Below, piece after piece: positions 1-10,600 of a stretch of DNA of 64,000 bases. Source of the DNA: Vibrio sp. YMD68 (GTDB taxonomy: Bacteria > Pseudomonadota > Gammaproteobacteria > Enterobacterales > Vibrionaceae); the NCBI RefSeq assembly GCF_029958905.1, contig NZ_CP124613.1, forward strand, positions 1,178,001 through 1,242,000, written 5' to 3'. Both the position numbers and the translations under genes were made by a program. The notes below the pieces were generated by a model. The model had not been told where the DNA came from. It ran no database searches and was given only the letters and a program-made list of their open reading frames with translations. The first letter of the stretch is position 1, and the number at the start of each line of letters is the position of its first letter.

Positions 1-2046
1 GTCATAATCGACATTGTACGTGCCGTATACTTTGCCCTGGTATTGCTCTCGGAAACCGTCGTTTAACCATGCTCCGAACGCGTCCCTTTCAACCCCGTCC
101 ATCATTCCGCCGCCTATATTTTGACAATACGTGGCCGCTGTCTCCCCATTTGTGTATACGTATCCATTGATCATTTTCACGTTCCCGCTGCCGTCACCGC
201 CTCCTTCTATGTACATAGCCTCAGTGACTATAGGTCCTACCGACAGACTATCATTTATGAATGCTATTCCCTCATCAGCATTCAAAGTAACTCTCAAATC
301 GTCCTCTCCACCGGCTAAACTTCCGACACCTGTCCAACTCAATGTGATACTCACACCCTCTTCACCCAGCGCATTGTTATCCACCCCACTGGTATCCAGC
401 TCCCCCGTCACCGGATCTATCGTCACCCCTAGGTCGGTGGCTGCCTGGTCGACACTCCACGTTCCCAGGGACGCATCCGCTGGCACCACAATACTGCTGC
501 CATCGGCCAATTGCACCGTCGTTTGGCCTGTGATAGTGTCGCCAACATTAATCTCGCTACCCTCTAATGGCGCTCCGTCTTTTAACAGCGCCACCTTGCT
601 GCTCGACACATCTGCCAAGGTCACCGTGAACGTCTGCTCCTGCGACGGCTGACCATCAAACCAACCTCCCTCAACAAAAATCGCCTGCATCGTCAGTGGC
701 TCATCCGCGAACGGCAGCGCCGTTTTCGAGTCAGGAATCGTGACATGACCTTCGCTGGTCGGCGTTAAACCCGCCACAGGGCTGTCGTTGCCATCCAACA
801 CCTGCCACGTCACATGGTTGGCGTCCGGCGCCTCTAGGGTCGAGAACGTGCCTGACTCACCTTGTACCGTAAACTCAATACGCGCCTGCAAACCCATGCC
901 CGGCGTCACCGTGGTGTTGTCCAACGTCAGCGTCGGATTTTGTACATTGTCGGCCGCTATCGGGTTGTTCGGGTCATTATCATTCCAACCTTCTAGCCAC
1001 TCTTTACCCGCTTTGAAACCATCCGCATCGTTATCCGCGTCACCGTTCTCAACTGGGCTGTTCGGGTCGTTCGGGCCCCAACCTTCATGCCACTCTCTCG
1101 CGTTCGTAATGCCATCGCCGTCATCGTCGCCGCTGCCATTCTCAACCGGATTGTCCGGGTCATTATCATCCCAACCTTCTACGGTTTCCAGACCATTAGG
1201 AAGACCATCGCCGTCCTTATCCTCTGCACCATTCGGCACTGGGTCGTTCGCGTTGTTCGGATTGGTGCCATCCACCACTTCTTTACCGTTCTTAATGCCA
1301 TCGCCGTCGTCGTCGCCGCCGCCATTCGGCACCGGATTATTCGGGTCGTTGTCGTCCCAACCTTCTACGGTTTCCAGGCCATTAGGGATACCATCTTTAT
1401 CCTTATCCTCGGCACCATTGGGCACCGGGTCATTCGGGTTGTTCGGGGCGGTACCATCCACCACTTCTTTACCGTTCTTAATGCCATCGCCGTCATCGTC
1501 TTTGTCACCATTTTCTACCGGGTCGTTCGGGTTGTTTTTGTCCCAACCTTCGACTTCTTCCTTACCATTTTTGATGCCATCGCCATCATCGTCTTTGTCA
1601 CCATTTTCTACCGGGTCGTTCGGGTCGTTCGGATTGCTACCATCCACCACTTCTTTACCGTTCTTAATGCCATCGCCGTCATCGTCTTTGTCACCATTTT
1701 CTACCGGGTCGTCGGGGTCGTTCGGATTGCTACCATCCACCACTTCTTTACCGTTCTTAATGCCATCGCCGTCATCGTCTTTGTCACCGTTTTCTACCGG
1801 GTCGTTCGGGTCGTTCGGGTTTGTGCCCGCAGCCCTTTCGTCGTCGTCCGATATGCCATCTTTATCGCTGTCGCATCGCGCTGAAACACCGCCAATGCTT
1901 TCACACACTTGCCCCTGAGCATCTGAAGACAAGTTACCTTGTGAGGGCAGCCCTTTTGTATCGTCGCCCCCACAGGCGCTCAGTAGTAGCGCAGCCATTA
2001 ACGGGGCCACCAGTTTCATTCGTTGTTTATTGGTTATTCTCATCAT
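1..2046 (-). CDS. TSP3-repeat lipoprotein, 3' end beyond window
   Basis: The frame is open from an ATG at 2046 to the left edge of the window (682 codons), so the C-terminus is missing. AAGGA lies 8 bases before this ATG, and a second ATG follows directly. The N-terminus is a lipoprotein signal with lipobox LLLSAC, then GGDDTKGLPSQ, which closely matches the start of the giant lipoprotein at 7604-11122. Residues of about 60-360 are around nine acidic repeats of 33-36 residues (DxDxDGDGIKNGKE...NPNDPNDPVENG), typical of thrombospondin type 3 calcium-binding repeats. A beta-rich, Ig-like region follows, then near the edge a segment (ETAATYCQNIGGGMMDG) that may start a further adhesin-type domain. 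The start lies 12 bases after the ompA-like stop, so the two genes are probably co-transcribed. Role inferred: a calcium-stiffened surface or adhesion protein. Confidence 0.85.
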   Translation of the reverse strand, partial: MMRITNKQRMKLVAPLMAALLLSACGGDDTKGLPSQGNLSSDAQGQVCESIGGVSARCDSDKDGISDDDERAAGTNPNDPNDPVENGDKDDDGDGIKNGKEVVDGSNPNDPDDPVENGDKDDDGDGIKNGKEVVDGSNPNDPNDPVENGDKDDDGDGIKNGKEEVEGWDKNNPNDPVENGDKDDDGDGIKNGKEVVDGTAPNNPNDPVPNGAEDKDKDGIPNGLETVEGWDDNDPNNPVPNGGGDDDGDGIKNGKEVVDGTNPNNANDPVPNGAEDKDGDGLPNGLETVEGWDDNDPDNPVENGSGDDDGDGITNAREWHEGWGPNDPNSPVENGDADNDADGFKAGKEWLEGWNDNDPNNPIAADNVQNPTLTLDNTTVTPGMGLQARIEFTVQGESGTFSTLEAPDANHVTWQVLDGNDSPVAGLTPTSEGHVTIPDSKTALPFADEPLTMQAIFVEGGWFDGQPSQEQTFTVTLADVSSSKVALLKDGAPLEGSEINVGDTITGQTTVQLADGSSIVVPADASLGTWSVDQAATDLGVTIDPVTGELDTSGVDNNALGEEGVSITLSWTGVGSLAGGEDDLRVTLNADEGIAFINDSLSVGPIVTEAMYIEGGGDGSGNVKMINGYVYTNGETAATYCQNIGGGMMDGVERDAFGAWLNDGFREQYQGKVYGTYNVDYD

Positions 2047-2058
2047 TATAATGTTCCT

Positions 2059-3210
2059 TTATTGTTCTTGTTTTTCAATGGTCGTGCTTTGCGTTGTCAC
2101 TGCTGGCGACACGATTTCGACCCGGCGGTTGTGCGCTCGACCACTCGCGGTTTCATTCGACGCGATCGGGTTTAACTCACCCACGCCTTTCACCGTCATG
2201 CGATCACGAGATACCCCCTGAGACGCTAGGTAATCCGCCACTTTTTGTGCGCGCACTTCTGAGAGCGACAGGTTGTAATTGGCGTCGCCCAGGCTGTCGG
2301 TGTGACCAATGAGCTGCACCGTTGTTTCTGGGTAGTGTTGTAAACGCTCGAGTACAGGCTGTAGTTGTACTTTCAGCGCTGCGGACATCTCGGTACTGTT
2401 GCTTTCAAACAAGGCTTCCTTGTTTGACCCACTCAGCAACTGTGTAAACGTTTCAATCACTACGGGGGTCACTAGGACTGCTGCGACTTTTTCTTGCATC
2501 ACGTCTTTGGGCTTTTCTTCCATATCCGTCTTTTCATCCATATCCGTCATTGGCTCGCTCGCTCGGGCTTCAACAGGGGATGGCGACGTTGAATGGTTCG
2601 ACGCGCCTCCAAAACGGTAATCCAGCCCCAAGCTAACAACATGCACATCAGATGAGCCGGTTGAATCATCCCCCACGCTTTCGATGTATTGGTATTCCAA
2701 GCGGGTGCTCAAACTGGGTGACAAACGGTATTCCAACCCGGTGCCCAGCATCAGCGATGCTCCAGAGCCGCTCTCACTGATTGACCCCTTTATCGGCTCG
2801 TTAGCGTCGTTGTCTACCTGCCACAGCATTGTTCCGCCTTTACCAAATAAGGCGAGTCGCTCTGTTAGGGCGTAATCCGCTTTTAGGCCCAATTCAAACC
2901 CCTGCACGGTGCTTTCATAATCAACCTGGCTGTTAGGCTGGTCTATCGCTGGGTAGGTTGCGGTTGGCCCACCGAGGTAGTCATAACCGCCTTCTAACGC
3001 CAGCCATTTGTTGATCTGGTAACCGCCATACAAACCCAGGGCTTCAGTGGCGTCTTCACAATCGACACTGTTGCCGTCGCATGGCTCACCAAAAATAGAG
3101 CCCCCTGCTTTACCGCCCAGGTAAAACTCGCCCTCTTCATGAATGCCCCCTGCTGAGGCCCCTGTAGACAGCAGTAAACTGATGATTACTGCGATTTTTT
3201 GTATCTTCAT
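2059..3210 (-). CDS. OmpA family outer membrane protein
   Basis: A 383-residue protein with a Sec signal peptide ending ASA. Residues of about 20-205 form an OmpA-type eight-strand barrel, recognisable from alternating strands ending in GLDYRFGG. An acidic, methionine-rich linker (MTDMDEKTDMEEKP) follows. Residues of about 252-370 are an OmpA C-terminal peptidoglycan-binding domain with LIGHTDSLGDANYN, LSEVRAQKVADYL and GRAHNRRVEI. AGGAG lies 10 bases before the start. It should sit in the outer membrane and grip peptidoglycan. Because the TSP3 lipoprotein gene follows 12 bases downstream, the two may form one envelope structure. A strong palindrome lies 309 bases upstream. Confidence 0.93.
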   Translation of the reverse strand: MKIQKIAVIISLLLSTGASAGGIHEEGEFYLGGKAGGSIFGEPCDGNSVDCEDATEALGLYGGYQINKWLALEGGYDYLGGPTATYPAIDQPNSQVDYESTVQGFELGLKADYALTERLALFGKGGTMLWQVDNDANEPIKGSISESGSGASLMLGTGLEYRLSPSLSTRLEYQYIESVGDDSTGSSDVHVVSLGLDYRFGGASNHSTSPSPVEARASEPMTDMDEKTDMEEKPKDVMQEKVAAVLVTPVVIETFTQLLSGSNKEALFESNSTEMSAALKVQLQPVLERLQHYPETTVQLIGHTDSLGDANYNLSLSEVRAQKVADYLASQGVSRDRMTVKGVGELNPIASNETASGRAHNRRVEIVSPAVTTQSTTIEKQEQ

Positions 3211-3890
3211 CGTTAAAAACTCCTAGTCATGAACCATGACATTCCGTTTGGTATTCCGTTTAGTTAGTGGTTACGTTTTCAATGGTTACTTTTTTATAGA
3301 TGGCCAAGTTAATCTTTTATAGATGACCAAGGGAGCGCACCAAGGCCGTTCGTGTTTCTCGTTCATTTGAACTTTGAACAGTGAGCGCTGACTTCAAGAG
3401 AGGCTGTTTTTGTCGTGTTGACACTAGACCTTGAAACTAGACCTTTAAATCATGCCTTGAAATCACGCCCGCTCTCACTGAGTTGGAGCGATTCTTACAG
3501 CCGAGGCACAGCGAGACAATGAAACGGCTCGTTTCATGACTAAAAAGGGAACTTGGGGATGGATTTGTATCTAATTGAGCGAAAAAATGGATGGGAAATA
3601 TCGCAAAAATGACAATTAAACACTTATAAAACAACAAATTAAAATAATAACAGGTTAATGTCAGAAATATCACCAACCTAATTTACAAAAACAACATTAG
3701 CGGTGTTTCAGCACACATCACTGTCAATAAAGTGCCTATCTTTTATGAATCATAGTGATTAGGTTATAGGTAGAAAAATTGGGGTACAGTTCCGAATATG
3801 CAGTCTGATGACCACGCACTGTAGATAACTCAATAACACGTTTTACACGTTCATAGTCCATAACCTCTGATATCCAGGAGAAAGTGCTTC
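3211..3890. other. Divergent intergenic region, ompA operon / katG
   Basis: This 680-base gap between the divergent ompA-like operon and katG holds no convincing gene; an open frame at 3437-3676 has no family features. Visible content is the 19-base palindrome at 3519-3537 and A+T-rich sequence after about 3580 that probably contains the katG promoter. A Shine-Dalgarno AGGAG lies just before katG. No clear OxyR or LysR box was recognised. Confidence 0.6.
3519..3537. promoter_or_regulatory. Palindromic operator candidate, copy 1
   Basis: ATGAAACG-GCT-CGTTTCAT is a perfect 8-base inverted repeat with a 3-base centre. The same arms occur at 18031-18049, and a degenerate version at 11183-11201. 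All three lie upstream of TSP3, OmpA or DUF1592 genes on the minus strand. The half-sites recall IclR/KdgR-type boxes (GAAA...TTTC), but 7 bases separate GAAA from TTTC where KdgR sites have 5 or 6, so the regulator is unknown. Confidence 0.6.
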
Positions 3891-6305
3891 ATGATTACTT
3901 CAAAAAAGTTTACCCGTTCCAGTTTCCCCGTACTTAGCCCTTTAACCATTTTGATCAATTTGGTCGCTGTTTTTTTATGGCCGACGGTACTGTTTGCCGC
4001 GCCTCAAGTAGTGTTTGACGAAACTCAACAAGAAACAAGTGATTCTGATTCCGCAAGCTATCACCATGAAGATAAAGCAGGTATGTATCCGCAAGGCAGC
4101 CACGCGAACAGAAATCACGCAAAACCCAACCAATTTTGGTGGCCAGATCAGCTTGATCTATCGTCACTTCGTGACCATGATTCACGTTCCAACCCGTTAG
4201 GAGAAGATTTCAATTATAGGCAAGCCTTTAGCGACATTGATTTGGTTGCTTTGAAAAAGGATATCAATGCAACGCTGACCGATTCTCAGCAATGGTGGCC
4301 CGCAGACTGGGGGAACTATGGCCCGTTTTTTATCCGCATGGCCTGGCATTCCGCAGGCACGTACCGCACGCTTGACGGACGAGGCGGCGCAAGTGGCGCA
4401 CAGCAACGGTTTGCGCCCCTGAACAGTTGGCCTGACAATGCCAGCCTAGATAAAGCAAGGCGCTTGTTGTGGCCAGTGAAGAAAAAGTACGGTGAAAGTA
4501 TTTCGTGGGGGGATTTGATTGTACTTGCAGGCAATGTCTCACTTGAAAATATGGGCTTTACCCCATACGGTTTTGCCGCAGGGCGTGCCGATGATTGGGA
4601 GCCCGATACTGTTTACTGGGGGCCTGAATTAGAAATGCTCGCAAACAATAGGCGCGATGAAAAAGGCGAGTTAATAAAACCGTTAGCCGCCGCCCATATG
4701 GGGTTGATTTATGTGAATCCTGAGGGCCCTAATGGGGTTCCCGATCCTCTCGCTTCCGCTAAAAGCATACGTGAGGCTTTTGGACGTATGTCGATGAATG
4801 ATGAGGAAACCATGGCGCTTGTGGCGGGCGGACATACTTTTGGTAAGATGCACGGCGCTCACAAAGCATCGGAGTGTTTGGGCGCGGAACCCGAAGCCGC
4901 CCCCATAGAACAGCAAGGGCTAGGTTGGCAAAATAAATGCGGTAAAGGCCACTCGGAAGACACGATCACCAGTGGTTTAGAAGGCGCTTGGACTCAAGCC
5001 CCAACACGCTGGACATCACTGTACCTTCAAAATCTGCTTAACTTTGAGTGGAAGCAGGTGCATAGCCCAGCAGGGGCAATTCAGTGGGTGCCGACTGAAG
5101 AATCTTTGCATCAATCGGTTCCTGATGCGCACATTAAGGGGAAGTTTAATCCCCCAGTTATGACGACGGCTGATTTGGCGTTTAAGTTCGACCCTGAGTA
5201 CAAAAAGATTGCAGAGCACTTTTTAGCCGACCCAGATGCGTATCGCCTTTCATTCGCTAAAGCCTGGTACAAACTGACCCACCGAGACATGGGGCCACGC
5301 AGCTACTATTTGGGTGATGATTTTCCAGATGAAGCCTTTGTTTGGCAAGACCCTATTACTGCACCCGATCACCCGCAGATAAGCGACAACGATATTGCGC
5401 TTTTAAAGCGTAAAGTACTCGATTCTGGGTTGGCGATTTCTGAATTGGTGAGTGTTGCCTGGGGAGCGGCTTCGTCTTACCGCGATTCCGATAAACGAGG
5501 CGGTGCTAACGGTGCTCGTATTGCGCTTGAGCCGCAACGGAATTGGCCGGTGAACAATCCAGACCAACTTAAACGCGTGCTGAACCAACTGAAAAAGATT
5601 CAGTCAACGTTTAATGATTCAGCTATGGGCAATAAACAGGTGTCACTTGCCGATTTAATTGTTTTAAGTGGCGCTGCCGCTATCGAGAAAGCCGCCGAAG
5701 AGGCTGGCGTGAAGATCACAGTGCCTTTTACCCCAGGGCGAGGCGATGCGACACAACAAGACACGGATGTGGCTTCTTTTGCCGTGCTTGAACCCCACGC
5801 TGATGGCTTCCGCAATTTTTATCAGGAAGATTTTTATCAGGAAAGCTTTTACAAACAAAATGATAACCAGAGTGGCTATTCCCTGTCTCCGGTTGAGGCA
5901 TTAATCGACAAAGCGGATCAGCTGACGTTAACTGTCCCAGAAATGACGGTGCTTATCGGAGGAATGCGTGCACTGAGTACCAATACAGATCGTAGCGCTC
6001 ATGGTGTGTTTACCGACCAGCCGGGCACGCTCAATAATGATTATTTTGTGCATTTGTTAGATATGTCCATTCAGTGGAGGAAAGCGAAATCAGAAGGCAT
6101 ATATGAGGGGGTGGTGCGAAAAACAGGTGAGGTTAAATACACCGCAACACCTGTTGATTTGATCTTTGGGTCAAATGCTGAGCTTAGAGCCGTTGCGGAA
6201 GTGTATGCATTCGATAATGCAAAAGCCCGTTTTGTTGAAGACTTTACCAACGCGTGGGTGAAAGTGATGCAGCTCGATCGCCCTGAGATTAAATCATTTA
6301 AATAA
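3891..6305 (+). CDS. katG: Catalase-peroxidase with export signal
   Basis: An 804-residue bifunctional catalase-peroxidase that removes H2O2 using heme. The proximal-domain active site [10 protein letters not shown] (about residues 150-159) has the catalytic Arg/Trp/His set. [11 protein letters not shown] and GRMSMNDEE carry the Tyr and Met expected in the Met-Tyr-Trp crosslink. [11 protein letters not shown] (about 313) carries the heme-ligand His. The second, non-catalytic peroxidase half follows from about 510. It is longer than the usual 730-740 residues because of a hydrophobic N-terminal export signal ending LFAAPQ, so it is predicted to be periplasmic, like KatP-type enzymes. The gene stands alone and converges on a LysR gene. 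Confidence 0.95.
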   Translation: MITSKKFTRSSFPVLSPLTILINLVAVFLWPTVLFAAPQVVFDETQQETSDSDSASYHHEDKAGMYPQGSHANRNHAKPNQFWWPDQLDLSSLRDHDSRSNPLGEDFNYRQAFSDIDLVALKKDINATLTDSQQWWPADWGNYGPFFIRMAWHSAGTYRTLDGRGGASGAQQRFAPLNSWPDNASLDKARRLLWPVKKKYGESISWGDLIVLAGNVSLENMGFTPYGFAAGRADDWEPDTVYWGPELEMLANNRRDEKGELIKPLAAAHMGLIYVNPEGPNGVPDPLASAKSIREAFGRMSMNDEETMALVAGGHTFGKMHGAHKASECLGAEPEAAPIEQQGLGWQNKCGKGHSEDTITSGLEGAWTQAPTRWTSLYLQNLLNFEWKQVHSPAGAIQWVPTEESLHQSVPDAHIKGKFNPPVMTTADLAFKFDPEYKKIAEHFLADPDAYRLSFAKAWYKLTHRDMGPRSYYLGDDFPDEAFVWQDPITAPDHPQISDNDIALLKRKVLDSGLAISELVSVAWGAASSYRDSDKRGGANGARIALEPQRNWPVNNPDQLKRVLNQLKKIQSTFNDSAMGNKQVSLADLIVLSGAAAIEKAAEEAGVKITVPFTPGRGDATQQDTDVASFAVLEPHADGFRNFYQEDFYQESFYKQNDNQSGYSLSPVEALIDKADQLTLTVPEMTVLIGGMRALSTNTDRSAHGVFTDQPGTLNNDYFVHLLDMSIQWRKAKSEGIYEGVVRKTGEVKYTATPVDLIFGSNAELRAVAEVYAFDNAKARFVEDFTNAWVKVMQLDRPEIKSFK

Positions 6306-6338
6306 CTTGAATGGAATGTACAGTAGACCGTTCAAGTT
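6304..6338. terminator. Hairpin at the katG stop, possible terminator
   Basis: AACTTGAATGG pairs with CCGTTCAAGTT (one mismatch, 13-base loop) and begins at the katG stop codon. It has no T-tract, so intrinsic termination is uncertain. Confidence 0.3.
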
Positions 6339-6366
6339 ATATGAATTAAGCGATAAAGACTAAGAC

Positions 6367-6389
6367 TATTGTATTGTATTGTATTGTAT
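6367..6389 (+). repeat. TATTG pentanucleotide repeat
   Basis: Four tandem TATTG units plus TAT lie in the convergent katG/lysR gap. Such tracts can change length by slippage, but this one is not placed within a recognisable promoter. Confidence 0.8.
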
Positions 6390-6398
6390 AAAATTATC

Positions 6399-6430
6399 GA
6401 ATAGACGGGGGAGCGCTACCTCGTTTATTC
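6399..6430. terminator. Hairpin between katG and the LysR gene
   Basis: A 12-base arm at 6399-6410 (GAATAGACGGGG) pairs with 6419-6430 (CCTCGTTTATTC). It includes two G-U wobbles when read on the plus strand, and the loop is 8 bases. It sits between convergent genes, which suits a terminator, but there is no clear U-tract. Confidence 0.35.
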
Positions 6431-6522
6431 TATCAAGGGTCACCTAAATTCTAGCCTTGGTGTTTGCTCCATAACTTCTAGCCTTATCTCATGCCTCTTA
6501 TCTTCTCTCTTCTTCTAACTTC

Positions 6523-7434
6523 TTAGCTTAGAGCGTCTTGTGTATCGGATAAGTGTCGGCTTGGCGTAATTCTATTGGATCGCTTGAAGTTCTCGTGAAA
6601 CCATTTCACCACGGGCTTGTTGTACAAGGCCGCTTTTGTGGTAATGAAGTACATATTGACGGTCATGAACGAATCGTCGTCGTAAACAAAATACTCTTCT
6701 ACGCTAGGCAGAACATCCGCAGAGCAGATGCCGATAAATCGTGTTTCTTTGATCACGCGAAAGTAATTCGATACGTTTTGTGTGACAAATCCAACCTGCT
6801 TGTCCGGCGCGACCCCAAAGTGCTGGTGAAAATAGGGGCCTGTTTGGCCTAACCAGGTGTATTTAGCGAACTGGGTGTTTTCATTTATGTCAGCCATTGC
6901 AATAGAGTCGTAGTATTTTTTTGACGCAATAAGTGACACGTTGTACTGGCCGATTTTTTCTGACACAAAACTATTGGCGTTGTTGGGTTTATCATCCAGC
7001 ATAAAATCGATTTCGCCATTCACCAATGCAGAATAGGCATCATCTTGATGGTTGAATGTGAACCCTTCATTCATCACCAGTTCTACATCAAACTCTTGAT
7101 TAAAATCGACCAATTTGTCAACCAGGTTATGCGAGGAGAAGTGCGGAGGGATCAAGACGTTCACGAAACGACTGTTGGATTTGAACTGGTTATAGGTATT
7201 CACCAGTTTACCGTTGGTGACCTCGAGTCGGTCGTAAAGAGAATGGGCATAAACGGTGGGTCGAAACTCACCTTTAACATTGATAAACAATTGAACGGCG
7301 CTGTCTTCTTCGAGATCTTTAATGGCCCGAGAAATCGTGGCGATCGACATACCCAGGTTGGCCGATGCGTCACGATAGTTCCCCTGCGAGTATACTTCAC
7401 TAAATATTATGATATTTTTTAACTGCTTACTCAT
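6523..7434 (-). CDS. LysR family transcriptional regulator
   Basis: A 303-residue protein. The N-terminal winged helix-turn-helix (about 1-60) has the LysR pattern FSEVYSQGNYRDASANLGMSIATISRAIKDLE. A periplasmic-binding-protein-like sensor half follows (about 85-285). It is somewhat unusual because the HTH turn and the sensor domain are poorly like the best-known members, so the ligand cannot be named. It converges on katG. Upstream (7435-7603) there is no other gene, and the next minus-strand gene is the giant TSP3 lipoprotein. Whether it controls katG or a distant target is unknown. Confidence 0.85.
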   Translation of the reverse strand: MSKQLKNIIIFSEVYSQGNYRDASANLGMSIATISRAIKDLEEDSAVQLFINVKGEFRPTVYAHSLYDRLEVTNGKLVNTYNQFKSNSRFVNVLIPPHFSSHNLVDKLVDFNQEFDVELVMNEGFTFNHQDDAYSALVNGEIDFMLDDKPNNANSFVSEKIGQYNVSLIASKKYYDSIAMADINENTQFAKYTWLGQTGPYFHQHFGVAPDKQVGFVTQNVSNYFRVIKETRFIGICSADVLPSVEEYFVYDDDSFMTVNMYFITTKAALYNKPVVKWFHENFKRSNRITPSRHLSDTQDALS

Positions 7435-7603
7435 GTCGCCCTACCTAATTGTTAAATAGATCAACAAGAGTATAGCGTAGAAAAATAAAAAGGGATTATT
7501 CGGTAAGTCAATATTTTATATTGTTCATACTATAGTTTAGGGATTCCCTTCCCAGAATAACCAGCCTATAGCAACGTATGACTCAGTAACGAAAACAACG
7601 TCA

Positions 7604-10600
7604 TTACGGGGCCGATTCGTTCTCGACCTTAATGTTCCCTGCCAACGTTGGGCCTGTTATATTGGCATTGTTTGATGGCGTAACCAACAGAGTGTAGGTG
7701 CCAATGTTGTTCAAAACATGACTTGGAATCCCCCCTCCGCTCGTCTCTCCTTCTAGCAATATTGTCCCTTTTGGGGTTTGCCATTGGTACAACACTTTTT
7801 CACCTGGAGCACCCTGGTTTTGCGCCCAGGTATAGGTTGCCCCGACGCTATCGCCTGGCTTAATTGTTGCTTTTGATACATCAAATTGCGTTAGTAACGG
7901 TACGTTTTGAACCAATGGGTCACTGCCTTGGTTATGTTCATCAAGGTTAGATACGCCATCGCCATCGGCATCGCCATTTGGATTCAAATCTGCATCAGCA
8001 CCATTGGGAATACTGTCACCATCGTAATCTTGGTCGCCTTGGTTAATTGGGCTGTTGGGGTTCGCAGGGTCGCTGCCTTGGTGGTACTCGGCCCCATTTT
8101 GAATGCCATCGCCATCAAAGTCGTCTGAGCCGTTGTAGTCAGGATCAATGCCATTAACGCTTCCGTCGCCATCAACATCTAAATCACCACCGATAGTAGG
8201 GTCGTTGGGATCTAAAGGATCACTACCCGTTTGGTATTCGATTTGGTTCCCTAAACCATCACCGTCGGCATCACCGCCGGGTTTGTAATCGCTGTCGATG
8301 CCGTTAGGCACGCCGTCGTTATCCAAATCTTCGTTGCCGGCGAATATTGGGTTGTTGGCGTCTGTAGGGTCGGAGCCTGCGCCGTATTCCTCGCCATTGC
8401 TAAACCCATCGCCGTCGTGGTCGTCGTCAGGGAGGTAGTCTTCATCGACGCCATTGACAAGACCGTCTGCATCAAGATCATCATCCCCAGCATAGACGGG
8501 ATCGTTCGGGTTGGTTGGGTCACTGCCTTCGATGTATTCCTGCTCATTCGTGAGGCCATCACCATCTTGATCGGCATTCGGATCGTAATGTTCATCAACA
8601 CCGTTGGGGATTCTATTGCCGTCTACATCGCTATTACCCGCGTAAATCGGGGAGTTGCCGTCCAGTGGATCACTGCCCGCGGTGGTTTCCTCGCCATTGG
8701 TTAAACCGTCGCCATCTGCGTCGGCACTGGCACTGTAATCTGGGTCAACCCCATTTGGAATGCCGTCATTGTCGTTATCTTCACTTCCGCCTACCACTGG
8801 GTCATTACCATTTAATGGATCCGTTCCATCGGTGTATTCGGCTTCGTTGGTTAGGCCATCCCCATCGCCATCGTGTGATGGTCTGTAGTCTGGATCAACG
8901 CCATTAGGCTCTCCATCATTGTCTAAATCTTGTGCCCCACCTGTCACTGGTTCGTTGGGATCGGCAGGGTTGCTGCCTGACTGATATTCCTCTTCGTTCG
9001 TTAGGCCATCACCATCGAAATCACCACTGGCTTGGTAATCTTCATCAATACCATTGACGGTGCCATCGCCGTCGAGATCTCGGTCACCCGCATAGAGGGG
9101 GTCGTTTGCGTCTGAAGGATCTGAGCCCGATATATATTCGTCTTCGTTATTTAGACCATCGCCATCACTGTCGTTGCCCGGTGCGTAATCTGGGTCGGTT
9201 CCGTTAACAGCCCCATCACCATCTAGGTCTTGATCGCCAAAGGGGACCGGATCGTTCGGGTCTGTTGGGTTGGTACCCTGGCCGTATTCTTGTTCATTGC
9301 TGAGTCCATCGTCATCGTTATCACCTTTGGCGTTGTAGTCAGGATCTACGCCATTAACAGTGCCATCGCCATCAAGATCTTGGTCTCCACCCACTAACGG
9401 GTTATTCGGGTTGCTTGGGTTGTTGCCTGCACCGTATTCTGTTTCGTTACTGTGTCCATCGCTATCTTCGTCAGCATTGGCGCTATAGTCAGGATCGACA
9501 CCATTAGCGATCCCATCTCCATCGATATCATGAGCACCACCCATAACGGGATCATTTGGGTTAGCAGGATCCGTGCCCGATACGTTTTCCGCGCCATTGG
9601 TTTGCCCGTCACCATCACTGTCGGCAGCGGGGTTGTAATCTGGGTCGGCGCCATTTGGGGTACCATCGTTGTCGTCATCTTGTGCGCCACCCGCGACAGG
9701 GCTGTTTGGATCGGTAGGATCAGATCCGTTGCGATATTCGGTTTCGTTGGAATAGCCATCACCGTCAAAATCGTGATCGCCGTGATAATCGGCATCGGTG
9801 CCATTTACGGCACCGTCGCTGTCAATATCTTGATCGCCTGCAAATACGGGATGGTTGGGGTTAACGGGGTCCAATCCATCTCGGTATTCGACCCAATTAC
9901 TAAGACCATCACCATCGTGATCGGCATTGGCGTCGTAATCGACATCTACGCCATTAACGACACCATTACCATCTAAGTCTTGATCACCGGCCAGAACGGG
10001 GACATTGGGGTTTAGTGGATTATTCGCCTCAATATATTCCAGCTCGTTGCTATGCCCGTCGCCATCAGCATCCCCCGCGGGTTCATAATCACTGTCGGCA
10101 CCATTTGGAGTACCATCACCGTCGAGATCGCTGTCGCCTCCTGCCACAGGGTCGTTAGCGTCGTTCGGATCTGTATTGTTTTGATATTCAGAGCCATTGG
10201 TAAGGCCATCTCTATCGGCATCTCCCAGCTCAGAATACTCAGGATCTCTACCGTTTTTAATACCATCTCCATCTAAATCTCCATGTCCACCCATCACTGG
10301 GTTATGTGAATCGTTGGCATCAAATCCATTTTCTACTTCTTCGTTGTTTGTCCAGCCATCCCCATCAGTATCGACCTGTAAGTTGTAATCGGGATCAGCG
10401 CCATTCGGTGTGCCATCGTTATCATGGTCCATATTGCCACCCGCGATAGGGCTGTTCTCATCAAGAGGGTCACTTCCCTGAGCATATTCTGTTTCGTTGG
10501 TGAGGCCGTCGCCATCTGCATCACCGTGCGGATTGTAATCTGAGTCGTTGCCATTAGTGATTTCGTCACCGTCTAAGTCGTGCCCACCGCCAACAAGGGG

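Noticed and set aside
131..1918. Plus-strand open frames, including a long 376-residue one, over the left TSP3 gene
   Set aside because: They are mirror frames of the minus-strand repeat gene, with repetitive composition and no signal or family features.
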